The translations under genes were made by a program, and so were the position numbers. The notes below the pieces were generated by a model. It worked only from the letters and a program-made list of their open reading frames with translations. It was not told where the DNA came from and made no database searches. Shown here piece by piece: positions 18,487-28,463 of a stretch of DNA of 28,463 nt; the stretch's first letter is position 1; every line of letters starts with the position of its first letter. The DNA is taken from contig WION01000614.1 in NCBI GenBank assembly GCA_015039365.1, forward strand, positions 1 through 28,463, read 5' to 3'. Source of the stretch: Amanita rubescens (Eukaryota; Basidiomycota; Agaricomycetes; Agaricales; Amanitaceae).

Positions 18487-18503
18487 GGCTCATCTCATGA
18501 GCC
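18487..18503. repeat. 7-bp hairpin with 3-nt loop
   Basis: GGCTCAT-ctc-ATGAGCC can form a compact 7-bp stem. It stands alone in a gene-free region about 150 bp past the DBF4 stop, so it could lie in the DBF4 3' UTR or be unrelated. Confidence 0.45.
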
Positions 18504-18648
18504 CTCAGGGCAGTTAAATCACTGGAGCATGAATCATCTAACTTTGTGGGAACTGAAAATCTTGAAGTTTAATATTTGTACAAAGATTACACTGAATGAT
18601 TATGCATACACGAGACCGTTCGCATGAATGGGTAGGGAAAAATAACAA

Positions 18649-20543
18649 CTATACTCTACAATGCATGACAGTATTTTCGTCTTCAACATGACGATATTGC
18701 CGCTGTTCGAGACGTTGGGCTCGCTCAGCGTCAAGCTGCTGGACGGTGCGGCGCTGTACCCGTGCTAGGACACAGTCAAGCTGCAGGAAGTTTGCATCAT
18801 CCGTAGCGAATTTCTTATGTTTGCGACTTGAGGTGTGCTATAAATTAAATATATGTTAGTGCTAGCGTTGCAATGGCTTATGATTTGGCCAACCAATTTG
18901 AAATCATCAAATTTGACCCGGCAACTTTCACAGTAACCTGGCTTGCTACCCTCGTCACGTTTCGGCAACCTTAATGTATTTGTACTCTTGCTCTTCCTGA
19001 GGACCGCTTGGCGTGCCGGGACTTTTTCCGGCGGACCCATCTGCCCATTTCTCAGGCCGCTGTCAATCTTCTCTGTAGGTATGGATAGCCTACGCGAGGT
19101 AAGAACCTGTTGTCTGATCCTCCCGCTGAGAGCAGAGGACAGTTGAGTGTTACGCAGCGGATACCCAGCAGTTGAGGTTGTTCCTGTGGTCGACGCGATA
19201 CTAATACTATTCCCTGATGCTGCTATGTAGGTAGTCCCCGCAGCGGAGGCAAGGTAACCTGAGGCGTTGTTAGATTCCAACGGGTCGCCGTCAATCAGAC
19301 AGCCTTCCTGAGGTCCGGGGAGGGGGTACGATGCCCGACGATGGAGATTACACAGTGAAATTGATCTACGAAGATCGCGTGACTTCTTCGAGTGCATGTT
19401 TGCATCTGCCTTTCGCGTTAATCCCTGCATGTTGCGAATTCTTTTCCTATTATTTTCTTCTTCTCTATTATTTTCTACTTGTTGTTGCCTTTCCCATCGT
19501 TTCTTTTCTTTTTCGTCAAAGGGTATGAAAGGCCCACGGGCGCATGGATGACAATACAGAACTGGCCAGGCCGTTTTTCCATCACGAGATTTTGGAACCT
19601 CGTATTCGTGAGCGGCGATCGTAGCGAGCTCCTGGCGAAGATCTTCGACGAGGATGAAATAGCTCGACTTTGAGAAATAGTGAAAATCATGCCTCTTTTG
19701 GGTAGGATCACGTTCACTGATGCCGTATATGCGCTCTGATTGGAGAAGACGAGTCAAGGAGCGTTGCGGGTTGGTTATTGGCTGAGTTGTAGGGGAAATC
19801 CGACCGATTAGAGGATCGTCAGGCAAGTCGAGGCACCTGTTTAGTACGCTATCTAGCTTGGAAGTGGTCCAAACTTTTATACCAAAGCTCAAAGCTTTGG
19901 AGACCAAGTCAAATCCTGATCCTGTTAGAGTCTCATCTCTTGGGAGCCGTCAGATACAATATATCATAATGTTGCTATCAATTACCTGCTTTTCAATTTC
20001 ATTGGACTTCTAAATGAATGCCCCGGCTTTGTTAATAAAGTTTTTGATTTTGGAACATTTTCTTTCTCAGCATCCCGCTCAGCGGGCAAAGGTTGGTTGG
20101 TAATCAGGTGGGTTACTTGGTTCGAGAAAAAATCTTCGATAGTCTAACGTCAACATGGTACGTTAGCGACATTCAAGTAGAGCCGTGCAGTTACATACGC
20201 CACCCAACCCCTGAATTCTAGCATCAAGAGAGGAGACCGCAGCTCGGTCAGGCTCTATATGATCGGCGTCGAAATAGAAGGTCCACGATGGGAACGCGCG
20301 ACGATATTTATCCCTAAATTCAGCCTTCTGTTGCTCCTTCTCGGCTATTCTGCGCTCTCGCGCGGCTTGGCGCGACGGCCTATCCTTGTCCGGGCCGTCA
20401 TCAAAGGTGGATGTGGTACGAACGCGTTTGGAACCTGCTGTCACGCCGTCTTCAGGTTCTGGAGACCTCGAGCGCTTCGGAGCGGGAGGCTGCTGCGGCT
20501 GGGAAGGTCGGAGGGCCAAAGGGCGGCGGAAAGAGGTGGCCAT
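18649..20543 (-). CDS. DBF4: Dbf4, regulatory subunit of the Cdc7 replication kinase
   Basis: This is the activating partner of Cdc7 (DDK), which phosphorylates the MCM helicase to fire replication origins in the nucleus. Exons are 20543-20199, 20143-19986, 19938-18894 and 18837-18649, all in phase (578 residues). The N-terminal half holds a BRCT-like motif N (FPSWTFYFDADHI, IEDFFSNQVTHLITNQ, GFDLVSKALSFGIKVWTTSK). Motif M lies near residues 258-310 (SSYFILVEDLRQELATIAAHEY without its last two, then GKTAWPVLYCHPCARGPFIPF). Motif C is a zinc finger with C504, C507, H517 and H523. The last intron falls exactly before H517, so a retained intron would remove half the finger. The acceptor of intron 2 (ccaag at 19939) was chosen because it alone keeps frame. 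The start MATSFRR is preferred over an upstream in-frame ATG at 20633 that would overlap ATG5. It is divergent from ATG5, with 73 bp between ATGs. Confidence 0.93.
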
Positions 20544-20594
20544 GAACGTTGATGTAGTTGAACGCGTGCAGCGCGTTGACCTAAAACGATGTTT

Positions 20595-20622
20595 AAACAA
20601 ATATGTCCAAACAAATATGTCC
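20595..20622 (+). repeat. 14-bp tandem duplication over the ATG5 start
   Basis: AAACAAATATGTCC is present twice in a row (20595-20608 and 20609-20622). Each copy carries ATGTCC, so the start-codon context is duplicated. The second copy holds the ATG5 start at 20617; the ATG of the first copy (20603) is out of frame. Confidence 0.9.
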
Positions 20623-21866
20623 TCTCGACACAATCAGCCTGCAAACTCCCCTTCGTATCTTTCCAAGGACCGGCTCACCGACTACCATTCCACTCTTTTC
20701 AAGCGTCTGACATGGGAGGGCTCTGTTCCATTGGAGATACGTGTAGACTCGAAGGAACTTCCAGCAAATTCCGATCGTGGTCTGGAATGCTATTACATAC
20801 AAGGTCCTCGCGTCAGCTATCTCCCGTTGCTCATGCCAGAGATTCGCAAATACCTGATGGATGTGGTATTTGATGACGCTGCGGGCAAGGTACTCAAAGA
20901 GGATGACTGGTGGTTCGAAACTGAAGAAGGAACTACTCTCAAATGGTGAATCTAATTTTCTCTATCTTCATTCCTGCTAAAACGCGTATTTCGAAGCATT
21001 TGAACTGACGCTGAATGTAGGCATTGGCCGATAGGCCTGATTTACGACAATTATACCATATCGTCATCGTTAAGAGTGATTGGTACAAATCCGGCATCTT
21101 TAGTCACTCCGCTACGTTTAATCCTCCACCTGGCATCTCCTCCGGTTGACAAGCTCTTATTAAACCCAAGCGCGGAGGGTTGCAAACAATCATTTATGGG
21201 TCAGTTGAAGGAAGCTGATTTTATCAGATGGGGGAACACTAAACGAATGACGGGTCTGCGCAAAGCTGATCAGGATGGGATGTGGGAGGGGATCAGAGAG
21301 CGTAATTGCCTTGGCGAATTCATACGATTAATTCACTGACGTTATTTTCTGAAGACAATTTTGAAGAGTATTGGCGGGTAGCTTCAAAGGTGACGCCCAC
21401 AGTAAGCTTGGTGCGCTCGCAGTCGCCCCCGCCCCCACCCTCGACGTCCATGCATTCTCGCCCTCCGTCCGCTGATCAAGGGGGTACGCCTGATAAGGAT
21501 GGTGCACACAATGTTCGCAGTGTACCCGTCAGGTTGTACCTACCAGACGGGCCTGTTATCCAGGATCTGGTTCCTCCACTTCTAGAAGATGGTAGAACCT
21601 TTACTTTCGTGGCTGGACAAACTAATAAATTTTCTCTAGGCACTCCTCACACCCTACAATATTACCTTCACTCTCATGTTCCTCTGCTTTTTGGTCCTGA
21701 CGCTACTGGCACTATGAAACGGCCAAACATGTCAGCAGACCAAGCCTATGTCCTGATTCAAGGTGTTTCTGCACCCTTGGAAGCTGAAATGGCGTGGCTG
21801 GGAGCATGCATGGCTGGAGCGGATGGCTGGCTTAATGTTTGCATTGGTGTGAAGAAAGGCATCTGA
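20617..21866 (+). CDS. ATG5: Autophagy protein Atg5
   Basis: Atg5 is joined covalently to Atg12 and, with Atg16, acts as the E3-like enzyme that lipidates Atg8 during autophagosome growth. Exons are 20617-20945, 21021-21301 and 21355-21866 (373 residues). Signatures in order are LTWEGSVPLEIRVDSKEL, YYIQGPRVSYLPLLMPEIRK, LKWHWPIGLIYD, the probable Atg12 acceptor Lys173 in FMGQLKEADFI, NFEEYWRVASKV, SVPVRLYLPDGPVIQDLVPP and the C-terminal APLEAEMAWLGACMAGADGW. This order covers both ubiquitin-fold domains and the helical middle. A Pro/Ser-rich insert (SPPPPPSTSMHSRPPS) separates the helical and second ubiquitin-fold parts, as is common in fungi. The start is set by the family N-terminus; two out-of-frame ATGs lie 14 and 28 nt upstream. 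It converges with SPC34, 59 bp apart. Confidence 0.97.
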
Positions 21867-21925
21867 GTTAGGATTAGATTGGCTCAATTTCAGCAGACAA
21901 TGTAATACAGGGGATCCGGGGGAGA

Positions 21926-23573
21926 TCATGTATCAAACTTGACAATCTGTTCTCTTCCACTGCGATCGATTTTCACAAGGCGTTTCGCAACACACCCGTA
22001 TATGATTCGGCTCGTATTTTGCCCACCGCCTGCTCGTGTAGTAAGGATCTCCTTTACTTTGTTCAGCGACAAAGAGCAATGCGGTGCTAATAATAGAGTA
22101 AGTAAGAGATGAGCAGTCAGGATCTGCTGTGACGTTGGTGGTGCCATAGCCGTAGTTGATAATGACGTTTCGGTCGCCGTTGAGGGTGATGCCGGGGTGA
22201 TGCGAGACTGCGACAAGAGCTTCAAACGTGCCCTGACACGAGATTAAACAATGATAAAATGCGTGGCCCATGTATGAACTAACAAAATTTCTTTGACGGA
22301 GGGCGGCTCCGCTGTGTTGCCAGAAGCTTCAAGTTGGTAAATTGGACCCATAATATCTGGGGCTGTTTGCCATATTTTGATCTAAGCTACTATTCAATAA
22401 TTTGCTGCGACCCGACGGAGTCATCAACTCACAGCTATACGCTCAGTATCCTCGTTTATTTGTATCTTGTTACCAGAATTAGATGGTTTTTTGTATGCAG
22501 CGGGGGGACTCGAATGCGATTGCTTCGGATGGCTATAGTCTTCTGCTGCGCTTGCAGTCGCATTGTCAAACGTCCCAGTATCATCTTGCATTTCATTCTT
22601 TCCTCCATTCTCCACTTTGAAAATTGTAGTTTGGTCAGCATTGGACATGTGATCCTCTCCTTCGCTAGACGGAGGGTCTAAATCACGAGTAGTCATCGAA
22701 AGATTCGACATATGACTGAGATCCATGACTTCATCCATCAGATTGTCGGTGAAGTGCAGAGTTTTGGCGGCGGCAACAGGTGTACGCTCTGATTCAAGAT
22801 CTAGTCGAGGATCACTTTCGGAGACCGTTTGGACCACTTGCGGTGACGTGCTTTCTTGCACAGGCCTACGTCGAGCGAGTGCTATTTTTTTCTGTGTATC
22901 TTTCAGGACGGTGATGATAGATGGATCAATAACTAACGCGCTGTTGAAGGTCTGCGATCTTTGCCTTGACTTCACTTGTACGCTCTTCTTCTCGCTCAAT
23001 CAGCGACTTCAAAGGTGGGATCTCTTCTGACTGCACCTAAAACAAGTGGTGAGAAGGACGTGCAAAAGGCGATGGTTGTTTACGCTTTCGAGTGACCGAA
23101 GAAGGGTACGTATATTTTGGCGGACGTCGTTGAGCCTTCTCAAGACTGCAATCGCTTGGGAGCGGGCGCGTGGCATTGGCCGGATGGGATCGCTAAGGCG
23201 TAGTTTAAGAAGGCACGAAGAATCGAAGGATGGACGCTTACTATCTGTCTAGATATCTGAGAGCAGCTTGTGCATAAATTTCTGGTTCGACGTCGTGTTT
23301 AATGTGGTCATCGCGTCTCTGAATGGCGCGCCTGAGGGGTGTTGCATTTCCAAACTCGACGCGTGCCACCTGAGGCTTTTCGGGGCGTACGAGTTGGAAG
23401 AGGCCAAGTTCTGAAGGATCGGCATCACGTATAAGATCGCCGAGGTGAGTATCGAGGACTGCGCGAGTAAATGGACCTGCGAGTGCTGTCGCAAGAGCGG
23501 TATTCGCAGCTACAGCCTTGACCGCTTTGGATGAGCGAGCGAAGCGGTCAATCTGGTCAGAAAGTGAAGCCAT
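21926..23573 (-). CDS. SPC34: DASH complex subunit Spc34 with long C-terminal extension
   Basis: Spc34 is part of the DASH/Dam1 ring that couples kinetochores to spindle microtubules. Six exons (23573-23242, 23192-23084, 23036-22938, 22891-22433, 22381-22284, 22232-21926) join in phase to 467 residues. The N-terminal Spc34 signature HLGDLIRDADPSELGLFQLV is followed by a coiled coil (SQAIAVLRRLNDVRQNIRTL, SLIEREEERTSEVKAKIADL). After that comes a long acidic, Ser/Asn-rich region (about 190-330) and a compact C-terminal segment with SVKEILARLKLL and KVKEILTTRAGGGQNTSRII. This segment looks like a small folded helix-strand module, perhaps winged-helix-like; that is inference. Yeast Spc34 is about 295 residues, so roughly 170 residues here are extra. 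A frame open across 22424-22999 would give a wrong start; the 46-nt intron 22892-22937 joins it correctly. It is divergent from the DOCK gene (62 bp). Confidence 0.85.
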
Positions 23574-23635
23574 TTAAGTATCAGGGTCGCGCTCCTTCTC
23601 AGGCTCAGACTTTTGATTCCAACGTCGCCCGACCG

Positions 23636-26600
23636 ATGTGGGAGCCGCTGCCTCTCATCGTGTACGGGTATGCCATTCATCCCCTCACTCCCTCCCGCAG
23701 AGAAACCCGCCTGCCCTCTCGTAGTCGTCTTTCAACAGTCACAGAAGCCTCCACCGAAAGCCACGCCGTTAACCGCGATGTCGTCTTGCTCGAAGTCGGC
23801 GATGAGGTCTACGCGTTTGAGAAATATACTCCCTCTGCAAGAGAGCCCGTTGAAGGCGTCTGGTACAGAGGGCAAGTCTTGGACTTAACCTCATGTCTTA
23901 GTCTAAAGTTCTCACAGATATGTCGTCACCACAACCCGCCGTCCTTCCGTCAATTGGACCGTGCCGGACTCATCTCTTAGCGTGCAATCCTCGATACGTG
24001 CAGAGGAGCCGCAACAAGTTTTCATAGGCATTTTTCCTGCCTCCCACATTTTTATTCGCGACGAGTTGGCAGATGCCGAAGGTCGGCTTATGGAGATCGC
24101 TGCATCTCTCAATGGGACAACTAATAACCTTGCTGCCATCGCCGATGCTGTGTCGCAACGAAAAGACAAATCTATCGCTAGCATGACCACAGTCAGGGAG
24201 GAGGACGAAGAGTCTGCGACAAGATCAACGCGACTTATGCTTCCTCCCGATAATACAGGGACCACCCGTGGCCTTGCCTTGTATTCCACCAGCGTCCGAT
24301 CCGTGTCTCCAGCTGATTCCCATGTCTTGAAGCCTCTTCCACCCCGGCCCTCGCTCAAGTCCGGTGACGATACTGCGTCTGGTATTGAGCAGCCCATTGT
24401 GGATGAGATCGCCTCAGCTCTCCGAGAATGGCACATGCTGATGTTCCAGTACTTAGCGGGGCGTGATTACAAACTTTTCCACACCGTCCGCGAGCATATA
24501 GAAGCTCTTCATCTGGGTCGTCGCCAGCTGCTCGCTCAGACCCTCAACGCAGAAGAAACTAATAACCTCCGACGCGAGTGTGTGGCAAGACTGGTATGCG
24601 CAAATATCGTACAAGGCCTTGACATTATCGTCAGACATCCGTCGTGGGGTGGTCTCGTTACCGTGGATATTGGATCCGATATTGAAAACCGAAACTGGGT
24701 CAGCGCTATTAGGATGTACACCATGCAAGTGACTTCGGCCCATCTCAATATCATTCATGACTCGGGCAAGACTCTTGCGACTGATGTTAGTCTTAATGGA
24801 CCTTCACCGATTCCAGCCCAGTCAGCTTTCCCCGACTTGATTGCTGCACATTCCAGAAGTCGGTCTCGGTCGCATGGTCGTATGGATATACTCGACTCTG
24901 CTGGAAGCTCCAAGAACATTGCCAAGTTTTATCATGTATACCTCGACATCCGTGTGTTTGTTGCCTCGCTTTGTTTGCCTGGAGAGACGGCAGAGCTCTT
25001 TTTTTCCCTCTACTGGAAACAGGGAACTCAGTTCATTACGGAGGATTTCTGTGTCATCTTGAACCACAATGGAGTCATGGCCCGTGATCCTTCTGGTCGC
25101 ATGCGGACCTTGTTTACTGATCTAGTCCTTACTGACGTGCAAGACCCCATATATCTGGTTTGCCGTATCGTTCGGAATGGTGCTCTGAAAGCTAGCAACC
25201 ACGAATCTCACACCCGTAGCGATTCCATTCGCCCAGATAGCAGCGCATCATTGCAATTGGCTGATGCTTCAAGTCATTCGGCCATTTCGCGGGTCAGTCA
25301 ATCAAACGAGTCAGCGCAACATGTCAGGAGACCGTTTGGTTGTGCGACTTTGGAACTAACACAACTCAGCAAGATGATAGAAGAACAGTTGGACGTCTCG
25401 CCGTTAAAAGAGTATACGATGCCAATATATATTCCTACAAATGAGATATCATTTTCTATGATTCACCAGAATATCATCAACAACAATGTCAAGGAATTTG
25501 TGAAGTCATCTAGGTTTGTTGCTGCTGACGCTCGAGTCCAAACCTTGGCTGACTTGGATGACAGAGCAGACATTTTGGCAGTATCAGTCAAAGTCTTCCG
25601 GGGTGATGTCCGAACAATAGTACGCGAAAATCCTTCGCTATTACAGGACGTACCTCATACACTTCGTCTTGGTTTTCCCGACGTTGTGTTCCCTGATGAT
25701 GAACGCAACGAGCTGTACATCAAGCTTTGGAGTGGTGACTTCAGTCCGTCTCACCATGCTCCAAGCCGCCTCAGTGTTGCCAATCTTGCGAGAGTTCAGA
25801 TGGGTCCAACGACCAATAACGTGGAAGTAATTATGGAAGTCAAAGATCGAGATGGGAAGATTGTGGAAAATGTCATATCTCAAGGCAGTGGCGAACCCCT
25901 AATGTCACAGTTCCGCTCCTTGGTCTTTCAACGTTGTAATGAACCAACATACGGTGAATTAATCAAGATAGTCCTTCCCTCTGATAGTGTGCCAGACTGG
26001 CATCTCTTCTTCACTTTCCGTCATCGTACCAATCGCGAACGACCCCGTCCTTTGCCAGAGCATTCCGATAAGCCATTTGCCTTTGCATTTCAACCTCTCT
26101 TTTCAAATGGAAAGTCTTTTGTTGAGGACGGCAGCCATACTTTGATCATGCACAAAGCCGATAAACTGGGTTTCATCACAACTGATACATATCTTCCTTC
26201 ACCTCATTGCCTTCCATTTGGCCACAAAGTAGATCAGCTCGCTATCACCGTTGATATGCAACGCCTCGCCCCACCATTAAAGGACACGTTGACAATCCGG
26301 TCATCCCTATGCTCCACTAAATTCACCCAAAACCAAATCCTGTTGAATTTGCTCTGCTGGGAGAAGATTGAAGGCCAAGACTTCCTCTCCATGATACTCA
26401 CCAAATTTACGTTCGTCGGTGAAGGCGAGATCGTGAAATTTCTTCGTGACATCTTTGATTCGTTGTTTGGCATACTTATTTCAGTTCATAATCAAGCAGG
26501 GGAAATGGACAATCTTGTTTTTAATGCCCTGGTTACTGTCCTGGGTATTGTGCAAGATCGTCGTTTCAGCAATTTCCAGCCAGTGCTGGACGTCTACATA

Positions 26601-28463
26601 GAAAAGCATTTTTCTTGCGCAACTGCTGCATCACACATTATCCGTTCAATGAATCGTCTACTCGCTGATCCCACTGCCGCCGATATTGCATCACCTCTCC
26701 GTTCAGCCCTGAAGGTGTGGCACTATATCTTCAAATTCATTTCTCGTTCCCGAGAGCTTCAGAAGGCGAGGGAAATTGGCATGGGAAGCGGCGCCACTGC
26801 TGAGCATCTCGAGATGACGTTCAAGCGCGAACTACGTTCCCATCTTTCGGAAGTGACTAGGATGATGTCCACAGCTTCACCTGCATCTATTATAGGCACC
26901 CAAACGATTGCTCTTCAGCACTTCACATCCATTTTACCTGAACTGGCCAAAATGTTTTCCACTGTAGAACTCGTTTCCTTCACAACTTCATTCGCTAATG
27001 CAGTCACTGGTGCCAGGGGCAAACTCGTCATCTGGAAGCTGCTAATGTACCTTCAGGTAGTGAAAGGGTTCTTATTCGATAATCCTCAATCACGACCGCT
27101 TCTGGTTGAAGCTGTAGTGATATGGATCAAACCCCACTTCGGACGTTATGACGAATACGTCCATACGTCGTCAAATGACTCGGAAAGTGCTCGTGATGCC
27201 GCACAAGTAGCATGGCTGGAGAGCATACGACTTTGCGTTACCATCGTAGCTATCATGCTAGACAAATTACAGCAGAAGTTAGTTGACCGAGAAGTAATTG
27301 GAGATCGTCACGCCTTCCGTCAGGAACAAGATAACATGGAAAACTTGCTCTCACTTTTTCCTAGGTATGCTGCTTGCCAGATTTTCTTTTTCCTGACGGG
27401 AGCCTTCTCATTCTACATTCTCTAGGCTGCTAGAGTCTTACAGAGAATTTAACAACGGTGCTATGCGTAAAGCCTTAGAACGCCACAAAAATGTCGTCGC
27501 TGCTGTAACTTCGATTCCTGTGACCTTCCCCGACTCATATCCTTTTTCTCTGTTATCACATCCGCCAGAAACCCAGAAGTTACCAGGGGTTTTCTCCGGA
27601 AGTGTGGGTAGCGAACAACTCTTCAACGCAGGTCTGGGAGAAACCGCCGTTGTGCTCCTCGTTTTAATTTTATGCTCTCCAACGCAGCATATTTTGGAAT
27701 TTCTGCAATCAAGTCTAGATATTGAAGGCCGGGAACGTTTTGTTGCATTTTTAGGACAGTTGTTCAAGGTCGCGACATCAATTCTACAGAACGATGCGTT
27801 TCCGAAGACATGGCTCAACGTTAACATATTGGCGCACAAAGTTTTGGTTAAACTGATGGAGCCTATCGGAAGGATTCTTCAGAAAGAGTTCATACCGCCT
27901 CAAGACTCGGAATCACAATTCAATGCCTCCCTTTGGAAGGAATGTTTCCACATGCTCCTCACGCTCTTGTCGTCAGATCAACTCGTGATAGAAGAATTTA
28001 GTCCCCAGGCGAGTATAGAACTGACCTTCAAATTGCCCGATGCTAACTACTATCCTTAGAAACGCAGGGCAGTGTGGCGCCTCGCTGGCGATGTGCGTGG
28101 AGAAGGTGCAACTATCCTACTGAGCCTTTGGCAATCTTTGGGGTGGTACGACATTACCCCTACCAACAATGATGTACCCATAAAATATGGGGTGAGCTCC
28201 TGGGGATTGTAATCAATGCTAAACTAATCATCGCCAGGGGTATCAACCTTATCTGCATTCTCTTGTTGGTCAAGTTGTCAATCTCTGCCTAAGCCACCAT
28301 GATCAGCTACGAAGCAATGCGGTACAGATTCTTTATAGCATGATCATTTCTGACTTTCGTCAATCCGAGCACTTTGATGGCATTGAACACGAGCTCGTGA
28401 CCAAGTTGGATAGTTTGTTCATGTCAGACAGCAAAGCGATGACATTTCTCGAGTCTTTTTCAT
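23636..28463 (+). CDS. DCK1: DOCK-family Rho/Rac GEF, Dck1-like (3' partial)
   Basis: This is a guanine-nucleotide exchange factor of the CZH/DOCK family. In yeast Dck1 acts with the ELMO-like Lmo1 on Rho5; in filamentous fungi a Rac-type GTPase is a likely target. Exons are 23636-23871, 23918-27364, 27426-28008, 28060-28191 and 28238 to the window end, about 1541 residues so far. An N-terminal SH3-like region reads LLEVGDEVYAFEK, GVWYRGYVV and GIFPASHIFI. A DOCK N-terminal helical region follows, with VYLDIRVFVASLCLPGETAE. The DHR1/C2 domain lies at about 670-870 (NELYIKLWSGDF, NNVEVIMEVKDRDGK, VISQGSGEP, FTFRHRTNRE), and after it long helical repeats with RRAVWRLAGDVRGEGATILL. The catalytic DHR2 domain should be just beyond the right edge. 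Introns 23872-23917 (gcaagt) and 28009-28059 (gcgagt) are both GC-AG; no GT alternative keeps the conserved frame. Confidence 0.92.

Larger units (their letters stand above)
17127..18648. other. 1.5-kb region without a supported gene
   Basis: This is the largest gene-free stretch in an otherwise packed window, lying between the promoter of the zinc-cluster gene and the 3' end of DBF4. Open frames of 72-103 codons occur on both strands, but they overlap each other and show no recognisable domain or paired splice sites, so none is called. The region holds several short inverted repeats: 17483-17504 (agtcac/gtgact), 17514-17539 and 18487-18503. It could hold a non-coding RNA or regulatory DNA, or relics of an old insertion. 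Confidence 0.5.

Noticed and set aside
22424..22999. A separate 191-codon gene starting at 22999
   Set aside because: The start is an artefact: introns 22892-22937 and 23037-23083 join this stretch in phase to the Spc34 N-terminus.
1..28463. tRNA genes, CRISPR arrays, transposase or integrase genes
   Set aside because: No A/B-box tRNA pattern, no spaced direct-repeat array and no recognisable mobile-element protein was seen; a covariance-model scan would be needed to exclude small RNAs.

Overview
This window is nuclear DNA from a filamentous basidiomycete, most likely an agaricomycete. I infer this from very dense gene packing, many short introns (mostly 44-75 nt) and fungal gene content (Rax2, Spc34 of the DASH complex, Zn2Cys6 factors, the Rei1/Atg5/Dbf4 set). 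No bacterial, viral or transposon gene was recognised. Gene models come from reading all frames and joining exons by splice sites, reading phase and family conservation. About 40 introns were placed.

Left third (1-7.4 kb): the 3' end of a cytosolic-type alanyl-tRNA synthetase (+), an unrecognised small gene (-), ribosomal protein S18 (+), an unrecognised basic nuclear-type protein (+), the CCAAT-factor subunit HAP2/NF-YA (-), a head-to-head SAP-domain THO1/SARNP protein (+), a cysteine-rich stop-free stretch without an ATG, and the 60S biogenesis factor REI1 (+).

Middle (7.5-15.2 kb): a seven-exon RAX2 polarity marker with signal peptide, transmembrane segment and an apparent C-terminal SH3 domain (-), a small mitochondrial protein that is probably a complex I accessory subunit (-), an 89-residue RPEL-repeat protein (+), a mitochondrial DUF1279 protein (-), and S-adenosylmethionine decarboxylase SPE2 (+).

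Right half (15.6-28.5 kb): a transcription factor with two tandem Zn2Cys6 fingers (-), about 1.5 kb with no gene I can support, DBF4 (-) head-to-head with ATG5 (+), the DASH subunit SPC34 (-) head-to-head with a DOCK-family GEF (DCK1-like, +) that runs off the right end before its catalytic DHR2 domain.

The genes serve unrelated housekeeping jobs (translation, ribosome assembly, polarity, polyamines, replication control, autophagy, mitosis, Rho-GTPase signalling), so I see no gene cluster or new defence-like system. The best leads are structural: four GC-AG introns among about 40, one of them cutting the SPE2 self-processing site; a duplicated zinc-finger exon; a Rax2 carrying an SH3 domain; three closely spaced AUGs in three frames at ATG5; very short bidirectional promoters; and a cysteine-rich open frame lacking an ATG.
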